64,000 nt of DNA. Origin: Diabrotica undecimpunctata (Eukaryota; Arthropoda; Insecta; Coleoptera; Chrysomelidae). The translations under genes were made by a program, and so were the position numbers. The notes under the pieces are model-generated. The model did not search any database and was not told the DNA's origin. It saw only the letters and a program-made list of their open reading frames with translations. Shown here piece by piece: positions 33,740-44,304 of the stretch. The first letter of the stretch is position 1. Each line of letters starts with the position of its first letter. Where the stretch lies: contig NC_092807.1 in NCBI RefSeq assembly GCF_040954645.1, positions 26,460,309 through 26,524,308 of the forward strand, given 5' to 3'.

Positions 33740-34504
33740 TAAACATCTTACATTTCTTGCAAATTCATTAGTACCTGTTAACCTCCATCACTCCGACACA
33801 GGCAACCTTATTTAGGGATTAGTAACCCTCACAACTATTGTATTCTATTCTGCTCCAACCTTTATACCTGGTGGTCATAGTCAATTTAAAATTGTTTTCC
33901 TATATACTTCTGTAAACTTGTTGACAAATATCTGTTTTTCATTGAGTCACCCGTATCAACAGTTTAGGGATTTGCATACATAATTTATTGTTTTATTACT
34001 CTCTCATACATAAAAATACACTATAGTTTAGTTAGTTTAAATTTTTACAAAAAGGAAAATAACATAATTTTATAAGTAAGACAACATATAAAATTTCCCA
34101 CTGTACCCACATATGAAATGTCTCACTGTACCCACATCACAATTTTTTCAGTTAAACGACTTAAACATGTTAGTTAATCTAATGCGTAAGAAAATAACAT
34201 GCTTTAGACTTACCTACCTTAAATACTTATCTATCGGTTACTATCAACACCACAATTTTATTGTTAATAGTTTTTTTCATACAAACTTTGAAATTCCTAG
34301 CAAAACAATCACTTTAACAATGACTGAACACTTGATATCGATTAAGAACAAAATGCTTCAAACTGTCGCTTCTTCTAAAAGGTCAATGTTATAGTCATCC
34401 CGACAACTAAGTTTTTTTATAGGTGCCAACAATTGAAATTCAATTTACCAAATATTGGCAAATGTCTCACTGTTCCCTCTGTCTCACTGTACCCTCTTTT
34501 CTCC

Positions 34505-35268
34505 TACTAATTGACCATTTGAAAGAAATAAATATTGTCATTAAAATGAAAAAGTAATAAATATAAAAAAAACGAATATACCAAATAAAAAAATATCAAA
34601 TGAAAATTTGTGGCTAACGGACTTCTCGTTTAAAAAAATATTTCTAGAAAGAAAGGTAGAGGTGTAATTTAAGATTATCTGTCTATTACGACAATAATTT
34701 TAACGATCTGTTTTTTTATTTAAATTACCAAGATATCAGGGTTGCTAAAAAAATTATTATAACGCATGTTTCTCTTGTAAAACCAATAAAAAAGCTGAAT
34801 TGTTAATGTCGTCCTAAAATAATATTTAGTTTTATTGAAGCGAAAAAAAGAGTAAATAACCTACCACACAATAAATTGTTCTTTCGTTGAAGGAGGCAAT
34901 TACAGCTGCCAGATTTGTACAGATCGAGTTACGTTGAAACAAGCGCGGTGGACTGTAAGGGAAATATTTAATCAACCGAGAAATTTCAAATATATCATAT
35001 TTGTGTACTAAACTAATTACTGTGACATGGTTCACGGCAACAAATAAATAACTTTTAGTCCAAAACATATGGTACGGGAAATATGTTACACGGGCACTCT
35101 AATTTCCTCTATTGTTGTTAAGGAATTTTAACATTTATGATAATTTTGTAGATAAAGGATTGTAATTCAAATATTACTATTGTAAACCGTTATTGTAAAC
35201 TAGGTGGTGTGATATTATATTGTTTCGTATGAAATGTTCGTAATTTTAATTTTAATTTCAGTTAAATA
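34505..35268. other. Noncoding stretch between pogo and Tc1 elements
   Basis: No gene or repeat boundary recognised. Confidence 0.4.
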
Positions 35269-36838
35269 CACTCATGGACAAATATATCGAATATTTTTGA
35301 ATTTTCCAATTTTTTTTGTAGTCACTATTAATTTAAAATAATTTTAGATTACTGATAATACTCATATAGTAGGCTGATGTACTCAACTGGTTTGAAATAT
35401 TTTGATGTTTATTTTGACGTTTATTCAGTGGTTAGTGTCATTCGTACATTTTATCATAAAAATCCTTCTTCACGTAAAGGAAAAATCATACTAATTGGGT
35501 TATTTTTAGTTCAGTTTATTAAGTTTAATTAAATATTGTTTTAATTTAACTAAGTTTAAAACAAGTATCCCACCAACTCCACTGCGATAAAGTCCAAGTA
35601 GCACATATTGTAATTTTGTACGAGGAACGATATACACAAAAAGGTATCGCACGACATCTCAGCAGAACTGAATCTATAGTTTCAAATACTCTAAAAAGGT
35701 ACCGCGAAACAGGAAATTTTGTACGAAGGCCTGGTCAAGGACGCCCAAGGTGCACAACTGCAATTGATGACCGTTGTTTGGTTCTTAATTCTACACGAAA
35801 TCGTTCATTGACATCGATGGACCTCAGAAATGAGCTATTAAATGTTAGACAAGTTAATGTGAGTTCACAAACAGACGCAGATCAAAAGAAGCAAACTTAA
35901 AGCCCAGACGCCCCGTCAAAGTTCCACGTCTTCTCCAAAATCATAGAGCTCGTCGTTTGGAATTTGCAAGAACATATATTTAGTGAAATATCAACTAAAA
36001 AAACGTTCTTTTCACTGATGAGACCAGAATCCTATTATGGAAGCCAGATGGTCAAAACTACGTCTACAGAAGAGTTGAAGAACGATTATCCACATGCAGT
36101 CCCGCCCAGACCGTTAGTTTTGTAGTTGATGGCATATTTCTTTGGGAAGGTATTATTTGGGAGGTACGTACCTCACTTGTGGAAGTGATTGGACGGATGA
36201 CTGGTGATTTTTACGTTTAAAACATCCTGCAAGATCATGTTTTGTCATATGTTGATTATGAACGATTCACGTTAATGCACGATAATGCTCGACCACATGC
36301 CGCTGCCATAGTGAGTAATTATCTTGATGAGGTCCAAATTCAAATATTGGATTGGCCACCGTCTAGCCTGGATTTAAATCCAATAGAGCATATGTGGGAT
36401 CACCAAAAACGCAGCATACGACAAAGAAATCCCGTTCCAAATACGATAGAGTAGCTTCGGCTTGCTGCACAGTATGAATAGAATGCAATTTCCCAAGGAT
36501 ATGTCCAAAATTTACTTGCCAGCATGCTGAGAAAGATACAAGCAGTAATAAGAGCTAGAGGGGGAATACTCGTTACTAATCATGCACTTCTTTTAGTTTA
36601 AACCAGTTGTTTAAGCAATTTAAATTACCATTTAAGTTTAAAGTAAAATAATCTTATTTACCTAATAATAAACATTTATTTTTTTTACAATTTTTTCCGC
36701 ATAAAAACTTAAAATTGTTCATTAAAGATTGTTAAAATAAACTCTATTTTACAATAAACGACCTGCTTGACCAGAATTTATTTTGAAAAAACAAAAATTT
36801 GAAAATTCCAGAATATTCGATATTTTGGTCCATGAGTG
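35269..36838 (+). mobile_element. Complete but decayed Tc1-like transposon
   Basis: Ends CACTCATGGACAAATATATC at 35269 and, inverted, CACTCATGGACCAAAATATC at 36838; the inverted repeats run about 40 bp. Both are flanked by TA (35267-35268, 36839-36840). Length 1570 bp fits Tc1-type elements. Confidence 0.9.
35600..36600 (+). pseudogene. Tc1-like transposase
   Basis: The N-terminal paired-like helix-turn-helix reads ERYTQKGIARHLSRTESIVS and RRPGQGRPRCTT. After frame changes the catalytic core shows VLFTDETRILLWKPDG (first Asp), FTLMHDNARPHAAAIV (second Asp) and DWPPSSLDLNPIEHMWD (Glu), the DD34E arrangement. Stops near 35898, 36220 and 36452 and at least one frameshift make it inactive, though all three catalytic residues survive. 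Confidence 0.88.
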
Positions 36839-37299
36839 TATATTAATTTACAGACCAGATTCTATTGACATGAGATTAACATTGTCTCTCTCCAATGGCA
36901 CTATAGCCCAAATCGAACCTTGGCCTCCTTCAAACTTGCAGGTCCTGCGCCGATCTTCTCCAAGTGCTCATAGACCAGGAAAAGAGCAAAAAGAGTACCC
37001 TGTTTGTGACACTGAACCGGCCAGGCAAACGACAGTTGTTTTGAATAATATGGACTTCTGTACCAAAAATCTATATATTTTTAGCAGGCGCTTTTTTGGA
37101 CTTAATTAATTATTAACAAATTGAAGTCAAACGGTAAATTCTGGCTTTTTTCGTCTATCGGCATTTGAGACCAATTTAAGAATAGGAAAATTATGTTGCG
37201 AAAGTTGTGAAATAAGTCAAAAATTTTGTTTTATTTTATAAATATTAATAACTTTTTTTAAAATACACTTATAAACATCATATTACATACGCTTCATGG
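36839..37299. other. Noncoding stretch
   Basis: Short open frames only; nothing recognised. Confidence 0.4.
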
Positions 37300-37710
37300 T
37301 ACTTCAGAAGCTGTGATCTTCATCGAGACCTCCAGATAGATACGGTTATCCAGACAATAAGTAAGTTTGCCGAGAGTCATGAACAAAGGCTCTCCAACCA
37401 CGTGAATGTCGAGGCCATCAAACTCCTAGACAACGCCAACCAGATAAGAAGACTTAAGAGAACGAAGCCGTTTGAGTTAGTGCTATAAGTGAGTGAAAGT
37501 GAAAAAGCAGAGCAAAGTGCGTTAAACTGTACACGGTAGCTAATAGTACTATAATGTATTAGAGCCCAAGGAATATTGCTGAATGTTACCTTAGATAAGT
37601 TTTTTGTAATATTTGTATATAGAACTAACTTGCTTATTGATCAGAGTGAATGATCAGATAGCAATAATCATAAGATTCCTGTTGGAGTTTTATTAAATAA
37701 AAAAAATATA
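37300..37710 (+). pseudogene. Jockey-like LINE, extreme 3' fragment
   Basis: The frame 37300-37488 reads LHRDLQIDTVIQTISKFAES, HEQRLSNHVNVEAIKLLDN and RRLKRTKPFELVL, then TAA. This is the C-terminal tail of Jockey ORF2 (RDL.I..V...I......RL..H.N..A..LLD......RLKR..P.DL). A 3' untranslated region of about 220 bp follows. The endonuclease, RT and start are missing. Confidence 0.7.
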
Positions 37711-38034
37711 TTACATACAACGTTGGGTCTTCTGGTGCTTAACATGTAATCAAAATTTTCGATCATATTTCGACCGATCGAAGTCAATCGGTCAAATAGT
37801 TTAGAAGTTATTTAATTTGTTTATTCCAAATTAATTTTTTTTTTTCAACAATATAAGTCAGAAAATTATATAGATGTATTAATTATACGAGTAGCTTCTG
37901 AAAGAAGAAGATTTATTCTATTAATATTAATAATTTTAAATATTGCAAAATAATTTGGCAAAAACATGTCGATTTTTTGCTGAAAAACAATTGGAATAAC
38001 TTTTGCTTGTAAGCATTGCTTGTAAGAAACTGAT
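37711..38034. other. Noncoding stretch
   Basis: AT-rich with no supportable feature; contains a CGATCGAAGTCAATCGGTC partial hairpin near 37771-37795. Confidence 0.35.
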
Positions 38035-38590
38035 TTTTTCATATTTGGAAAGCCTGAATTTTTTTAAAAATTTAAAGGAAAAAAAGTTGACCTAGTACAC
38101 TTTGGGACGAAGTTAGTGCCTTTTTTTATAAATTAATAGCAGCTTTGTTTATAACAATTAAAAGATCTCATTAGTGTCATCTAAAAGAATATACTTTACA
38201 GTTTGCATGTGAAAAATTCGAAAAAAATTGCATTTTAATGGAATCGTTCACAAAGCTTTAAAATTGTGGTTCTCAAAATTGGTCGGCTTTGAAACTAGTG
38301 AATACGAAGGAGGGGGAAGGAGCTGTTAACTGTATGTCTGTTTCTTGTTCATGGATTTCGACGTTTCTTTTTTTACTTTGTATGTACTTTCTGCGTACAT
38401 TACGAAATTGTTAAATAAACCATCTAATTTGTTTAAACATTAATTTTTTTTTCAGTAATACTAAGGTAATTTTTATTGTAAAAAATTAATATTTATGATT
38501 AATATATACTTCTTTAATAAACTTTGTAAATATTTTATTTATAATAGATTTTTTGAAAAAAACAAATTAATATATTCAATTATTTCTAAC
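38035..38590 (+). repeat. Dispersed repeat, matches 47980-48520 inverted
   Basis: About 550 bp aligns by eye with the reverse complement of 47980-48520, including the words AAGTTAGTGCC, CGTTCACAAAGCTT, GGGGGAAGGAGCTGTTAACT and GCGTACATTACGAA. Noncoding. The other copy adjoins a MULE gene, so this could be MULE terminal DNA. Confidence 0.8.
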
Positions 38591-38734
38591 AGTATTATTG
38601 GTTTATGTAATACATTGGAAATAAATAATCCCAGATAAACTAGGTTTTATTTCTTGCTAAGCATGCTAGGCAAGTGGCTTTTGTTAAAAAAGGTTTATTG
38701 CATACCCACATGCTTAAACTTGTTTTAAACGATA

Positions 38735-40965
38735 CTATTATGATCTTTTTCTTTAAGTGCCGTCTCCCGATCGGAGGTTGGATATCATCATCACTATCTT
38801 TACTCTATCTACTGCTGCTCTAAAGAGTTCTATAGAACTGCATTTAAACCAGTCCCTTAAATTCTTCAACCATGACACTCTCCTTCTTCCTATACTCCTT
38901 CCTCCTCTTATCTTTCCCTGTATTATAAGCCTTAGCAGTTCATATCGCTGTCCCCTCATTACGTGTCCCAGATATTGTAACTTTCTTATTTTTATTGTGT
39001 TTATTATTTCGCATTATTTGCCCATTTCTCGCAATACTTCCGTGTTAGATTTCTTCTGTGTTCATGCTAGTCTAAACATCCTTCTATAAGACCACATTTC
39101 AAAGGACTGTAACTTATTTATGTGTTCTTGCTTTAATTTCCAGCTTTCAAGTCCATATTGTAGTATCGAAAACACGTAGCGTCTCAGTGCTGTTACTCTC
39201 AGTTCTAATCTAAGGTCTTTGTTGCAGAGAATTGTTTTCATTTTTACAAACGCATTTCTTGCTATTTCTATCCTGGATCTTATTTCGGTTGTTTGATCAT
39301 TATTGTCTGAAATCCAGGTTTCTAGGTATTTGTATTTATCAACCCTTTCTATCGGTACATTTTCCAAATGTATGTTTGTTGGTATATTTGTTTTCTTTGT
39401 TATTATCATGTATTTGGTCTTTTGTAAATTCATTTTTAGTCCCTATTATTCACAGAAACTGTTTGTTTTGTTTAGCAGTAATTGGAGTTGTTCAGCAGAG
39501 CTTGCCATAATCACGGTGTCATCTGCATATCTTATGTTGTTAATAGATCTTCCGTTAATTATTATTCCTTTACTTTGAGATAGTATTGCTTCTTCAAAAA
39601 TGGCTTCACTATATACATTAAATAGTAATGGGGACATAATACATCCCTGCCTAACTAATCTCCTGATTTCATTTTCTGGACTGGGTTCGTTATCTATTAC
39701 GATTTGTGCTTTTTGATTCCAGTAGAGGTTTGTTATTATTCGTAAGTCCCTTTGGTCTATGTTTTTTGTCTTTAGAATTTGAACTAATTTTTCATGTCTC
39801 ACTTTGTCAAATGCTTTTTCAAAATCAACGTAACAAACATGCACATCAACATTCATATCCATGCATCTTTGAGCTAACACATTAAAAGCAAATAACGCTT
39901 CTCTGGTTCCTAGTCCGTTTCTGAACCTAAACTGACTATCATCTATTCCTTCTTCCAGTTTTTTATTTATACGTCCATGCATTATTTTCATGAATAGTTT
40001 GAGAATGTTACTTATTAAAGATATTGTTCTGTATTCACTGCAATATTTAGCGTTTGTATTTTTAGGGATAGCATAAAAGGTGGAGAGTAACCATTGTTTC
40101 AGTATGTGTCCTGTTTTGTATACTGAGTTAAATAAGTCTATTATAATGTCTAAGGTTTCATCATTTATGCATTTTAAGGTTTCTATGGGGATTTGCTATT
40201 GCTTTATCATTTTTGCTGCTTTTTAATGCCATTTTAATTTCCTCTTTTAATGTCTTTATAACCATATTCTCTTCTACTTCTATCTCCATCTGTTCTGTTC
40301 TATTGTCTTTGAACAGTTTATTGATGTATTCTGTCCATCATTTTAATTTGTCGTTAGTATTCACCACAAGTTTCCCATTTGCATCTTTCAGTATTACCGG
40401 TTTTCTTGTTCTATTGTTGTGAGGTAATTGTTTAATTTTTTTATGTGTGTTAAAACTATCATGTCTTTTCTGATATTCTTCTATTTCTGCGCATTGTTCT
40501 TTAAACCATTGTTCTTTCGCTTTCTTCATTCTGTATTTTATTTGTTTATCAACTTTTTTGTACATCTGATTATCTTTGTTTTTATATTGACGTCTTTCTT
40601 CCATTAAATCTAAAATTTCTTCCGTCATCCATTGCTTCTTTTTATATCTTGTTGGTTTAGAATTTCTTTTTGAGTTTTATCTATTTCTGTCTTTATTAAT
40701 AAATAACCATTTTTTATCCGTCTCAGTATTTTGTAGAATTTGTTCTTTAACATTCATTAATCCGTTGGTGATTTCATCTGCCAGGCGTTGCCTTATGTAT
40801 GGGTTCCTTAATTTACTTATATCAATTTTTGCATTTGTTATTCTTCGTTTTATTATTTTCATTTTGAGCCTAACTTTGGTCCCTACTGGGTTGTAATCTG
40901 ATCCTATGTCGGCAATTGGATAGGTTTTTGCGGATATAATTGCGTTCCTGTATCTTTGTCTAACT
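38735..40965 (-). mobile_element. LINE family A, copy 2, minus strand
   Basis: Same family as 3639-5694. It begins inside the last part of the endonuclease (LVRQRYRNAI, then GSDYNPV, the SDH box region) and runs to a GGCACTTAAAGAAAAAGA end matching the other copy's GAA-rich tail. Its 5' edge abuts the (TA)n tail of LINE C. Confidence 0.82.
38753..40862 (-). pseudogene. LINE A reverse transcriptase, copy 2
   Basis: Linker at 40862-40338 (EEILDLMEERRQYKNKD and KAKEQWFKEQCAEIEEYQ), then after frame changes the RT at 39991-39446: FRFRNGLGTREALFAFNVL, CYVDFEKAFDKVRH (motif A), VRQGCIMSPLLFNVYSE and NIRYADDTVIMA (catalytic). 39433-39062 carries the thumb (VDKYKYLETWISDNNDQ...YVFSILQYGLESW), and 38959-38753 the C-terminal RGGRSIGRRRVSWLKNLRDW. 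Motifs are better kept than in copy 1, but three or more frameshifts break the gene, and the stretch 39992-40337 is the most damaged. Confidence 0.85.
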
Positions 40966-40981
40966 AATATATATATATATA
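40966..40981. repeat. (TA)8 tail of LINE C at its junction with LINE A
   Basis: Eight TA units between the last base of LINE C and TTAGTTAGACA of LINE A, which itself continues TATATATTAG-like, so microhomology may have set the junction. Confidence 0.85.
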
Positions 40982-40991
40982 AGCGGGGATC

Positions 40992-42717
40992 CTACAGCTT
41001 CTGCCGCTTCCCGCATTTCGATCGCCATCTTTTTCTATCCCTCCAGGTGTCTTCATCAATGGCTCTGTCTTTCATGGTTTCCATAACACCTTGTATCCAA
41101 GACTTGGCTGGTCTTCCTCGTTTCCTTCTATTACTTGGATTGTATTCCATAGCTCTTTTTGGCCATCTGTTGTCGTCCATCCTCTGTACGTGTCCATACC
41201 ATATTAACTGTCTAGTTTCTATTCTTTCAGAAGTTGTATGTACTCTATCTGTTTTTCTTCTAATTTCAGAATTAGGTATACGTTCTACTCTTGATATACG
41301 GCAAGCTCTTCTAAGGTAGTCCATTTCAACCGTGTCAACTTTTTTCTTTCCTTTTACTGTCATTTGCCAACATTCTGCTCCATATGTAAGAATGGGCTCT
41401 ACAATTACTTTGTAGATAGTCATTTTAGTTCTCATAGTAGCTTTGTTGGACCAAAGTATCGAATTTAGAATTTGAACACTCTTCCTGCCTTGTTGCACTC
41501 TATAGTCTATATCTCGTTCCGTTGTTTCTTTACTGCAGATAATACTTCCCAAATATTTGTATTCGTAGCACCTTTTCATTTGTCTAATTTCCAAATCCGG
41601 GTCTTCGTCTTCACTGCCTATTCGCATATATTCTGTTTTAGACATATTCATACTCATCCCCCATTTTTCGTATTCATCTTTGAGCTTTCTAAGCATATAA
41701 TCTGCATCTTCTTCACAGCTTGCAATTAGTACTTGATCATCTGCAAAGAACAGCGTTGTCAGATAATGGTTGTTAAGCTTCAACCCCATTCCCGCACATT
41801 TTTGTCTCACCGAATACTGGTACTGGTTCTTGGATATATATTTTGAATAGGGTGGGGGAAAGACAACATCCTTGTCTCAAGCCTTTCGTTACTGTAAATA
41901 CCCTTGAGAAAGTATTTCCTGTTTTTACAGTGCTTTGAGGACATTTATAGATGTTCAGTATTGCTTTTAGATATGTTTTACTAAGGTCTGTTTTCGTCAA
42001 GACACTAAATAAGAGTTTTAAAGGAACTGTATCATAAGCCTTCTCCAGATCTATAAATACCAGATGCGTAGGGAGGTTTCGAGCTGTTCGTTTTTCAATT
42101 ACTTGTTGAAGGGTAAATGTGTTGTCCACGCACGATCTTCCTGCTCTAAAGCCGCTTTGTTCTTCAATTTCTTTATACTCCTCTTCTATTCTTCTTTTCA
42201 ATATACGACCATATAACCTTCCCAGCGAGCTAGTTACGCTAATGCCTCTATAATTTCCGCATTCTTTTCTGTCTCCCTTTTTATAAATGGGGCTAATGTG
42301 GGCCAAATTCCAATCGTCTGGAATCGTTTGGCCTTCAATTAAGCATTTATTAAAAATATTCACTAAGCTTTCCAAAAGAGCATCCGGTCCATGTTTCACC
42401 AACTCGATGAGAATGTCTCCAGGCCCGGGTGTTTTTCCATTTTTCATTTGTTTCAATTCTTTTTTCAGTTCTTCTTTGTTTATCTTATGCACCTCTGAGT
42501 TTTCTGTCATTGAGATATGGTCAGGTTTTTCCATAAATTCGTGCCTACTTTCTGTTAATAGCGTTTCGTAATATTTTTCCCACTTTTTATTTTGAATCAT
42601 GTTTATATTTCCCTCATCTTTTCTTTCTTTTCTAATACTTTTTATGAATTTCCAAGCTTGTGTCACTTTGGTTCCTCCTAAGCATCGGTCCATCTCTTCG
42701 CATTTCTCTTCCCACAT
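40992..42717 (-). pseudogene. LINE C reverse transcriptase and C-terminal domain
   Basis: 42717-41773 encodes the linker and RT: MKNGKTPGPGDILIELVKHG, HISPIYKKGDRKECGNYRG, SGFRAGRSCVDNTFTLQQVI, LVFIDLEKAYDTVPLKLLF (motif A) and VTKGLRQGCCLSPTLFKIYI. A frameshift near 41800 moves to 41810-40992, with LFFADDQVLIASCEEDADYM (catalytic FADD), thumb YEYKYLGSIICSKETTERDI, then YGAECWQMTVKGKKKVDTVE and the C-terminal IWYGHVQRMDDNRWPKRAME...RGRPAKSWIQG. Only one frameshift separates two otherwise long frames, so this RT is among the best preserved LINE genes here. Confidence 0.88.
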
Positions 42718-43387
42718 TTCGTTTTTTCTTTTAGTGACTTCCTTACTAATTCCTGTCTAACTAATACATAGTCTATTTGGTTTCTTACAATTCTCTTTTC
42801 TTGATCTGCTGGTGGATTCCAGGTATATAGTCTTCTCTTTGGCATTTTGAATAATGTATTAGCTATAACAAAATTATTTTTGTGGTAAAATTCGATAAGC
42901 CTGTCACCCCTTTCGTGTCTGTTGCCCAGACCATACCCTCCTGTACATTCTTCTACTTTTTCTTCCCCAACCTTTGCGTTAAAGTCTCCCATTATAATTG
43001 TTACATCTTGCGTTGTAATGGATTTTAAAATGTTGTATAGGTCTTCGTAAAAAGAGTGAAATTTTTTACAGCTTCATCAATGTTTTTGTTTAATATTATC
43101 CCGACACCATATATGTGTGAACCGTCTTGACTTCCTGAATAATATATTGTTTTCTTGTTGATTTTTATCTTTCCTGAGTCGGACCATTGGATATCGCTGA
43201 TTCCTAAAATATATATATTCAGCCTTTCCATTTCTTTAACGGGATTATGTACTTTTCCAGCTTGATGTAGACTTCTAACATTCCAAGTCGCTACTTTGCA
43301 AGGTTTTCGCATGTTGACGACCGGGGAGGCCTTGCAGTCTTGTGAGTTTCCTCCTCTGTCCTCTCGATTTTGTTTTTCGAGTTTCAT
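42718..43387 (-). pseudogene. LINE C apurinic-type endonuclease, deleted
   Basis: 43387-43025 reads KVATWNVRSLHQAGKVHN (first motif), ILGISDIQWSDSGKIKINKK and GSHIYGVGIILNKNIDEAV. A deletion of about 200 nt joins this to FYEDLYNILKSITTQD and IIMGDFNAKVGEEKVEE (the GDFN motif, 42992 onward), IANTLFKMPKRRLYTWNPPA and RNQIDYVLVRQELV. The last catalytic SDH block is missing through a second deletion near 42730. The family nicks DNA for target-primed reverse transcription; this copy cannot. Confidence 0.82.
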
Positions 43388-43728
43388 GATCAGTAGAGTG
43401 TTTGGTTGTATTGTTAGTCATGATGATTAACTAGGTATGCTCTATGAGCCTTTAATGCTTTGGTTTCACGTTGCCTTATGCATCTCCACGGCGTTGACCA
43501 TGTCTGGTTCGTCCGCCTTTAAAAAAGATTTTCCATTTCTAGAACAAGGTTCTCGTTTGTTATCTAGCAGAATGTACTGCTAGATGCTAGGATGATCATG
43601 ATGTAGATCAATAGGAAAGGCTATGTATTGCGCATCACTATCCCTTACATTCCGCTAATACGCTATGCTGAAAAGTTTAACGAAAATTTTCCATGGCAAT
43701 CTATTTATATATAACAATTTTTAAACAA

Positions 43729-44278
43729 ATTATAAAAAATTTTGACGTGACAACGTCTTAAATTAGGTTGTGGCTCGGAGTCATTTAAGAAAAAGTGTAA
43801 CGCCCGCTCACGTCTGTTACAGTGAGTCGCCGAACGAGAGAGAGGCCCGCCGGACCGGCGAATGCCTTGCGTCTCTCTCCCACTCAAACATGATCGGTCC
43901 GCTGCGCGCGGCACTAGAGAATTAGGCGCGTTGAATCGCTAAAGTTAAAAATCGTTGAAAGTATCGTCAGCTGTGTCTGTAGTGAAAATGTGGAGTGCTT
44001 AGATTCGTCATTTACAACAACTACAACAATAAAGGTAAATAATTGTACACTAATATTTCATTATCGTAAACTATGATTGATTGATTAATTGTTAGATTGA
44101 CACAAAAGTTGAGAAACTGAGTTTACATGTACAATGTTTTAGTAAACAAAATATATTTCTATAGTTAAAATTTGTGCAATTCTTATTTTCATTCAATTCC
44201 TTGTTCCTATTGTGCAATTTAATAATATTCATATCAATAAATATTCTACCGAGAAAAAGACGTTGTCACGTAAAATCT
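43729..44278. mobile_element. Small TIR element with a GC-rich core
   Basis: The left end ATTTTGACGTGACAACGTCTT (about 43733-43753, shown without claiming the exact edge) is repeated inverted at 44254-44275 as AGACGTTGTCACGTAAAAT. Between them lies a GC- and CpG-rich block (43800-43935) unlike its surroundings. An AATAAAG|GTAAAT donor-like site follows at about 44028-44040. No protein is recognised. It could be a MITE or the remnant of a larger element whose first exon and promoter survive. Confidence 0.5.
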
Positions 44279-44304
44279 TCGCCCGTAAAACCGACTTTAC
44301 AGGC

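Larger units (their letters stand above)
31706..34027 (-). mobile_element. DDE transposon (Tc1/mariner-IS630 type) nested in pogo
   Basis: Imperfect inverted ends of about 33 bp: ACTATAGTTTATTTTTATG at 31706 and, inverted, ACTATAGTGTATTTTTATG at 34027, each continuing into GAGAGAGTAAT. A single transposase gene fills the middle. The insertion lies 21 bp upstream of the pogo start codon. It is the least decayed element in the window. Confidence 0.82.
26391..34504 (-). mobile_element. pogo/Tigger-like DNA transposon with two nested insertions
   Basis: Ends are GGAGAAACGCGGGTACACTG at 26391 and, inverted, GGAGAAAAGAGGGTACAGTG at 34504, about 24 bp with four mismatches, flanked by TA at 26389-26390 and 34505-34506. 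The word GTCTCACTGT(A/T)CCC recurs near both ends as subterminal repeats. The transposase reads on the minus strand in two pieces, 31331-31685 and 26760-28316. A LINE (28317-31322) lies in the coding part and a second DNA transposon (31706-34027) just upstream of its start codon. Removing both leaves about 2.8 kb, a normal size for this group. Confidence 0.85.
40982..43520 (-). mobile_element. LINE family C, near complete, (TA)n tail
   Basis: Minus strand: 5' leader (about 43390-43520), endonuclease, RT and C-terminal domain, then GGATCCCCGCTT and (TA)8. Internal deletions remove part of the endonuclease and linker. Confidence 0.82.

Noticed and set aside
43705..43914. 69-codon Arg/Ser-rich minus-strand frame
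   Set aside because: Lies in the GC-rich core of the TIR element; open by composition, no motif.
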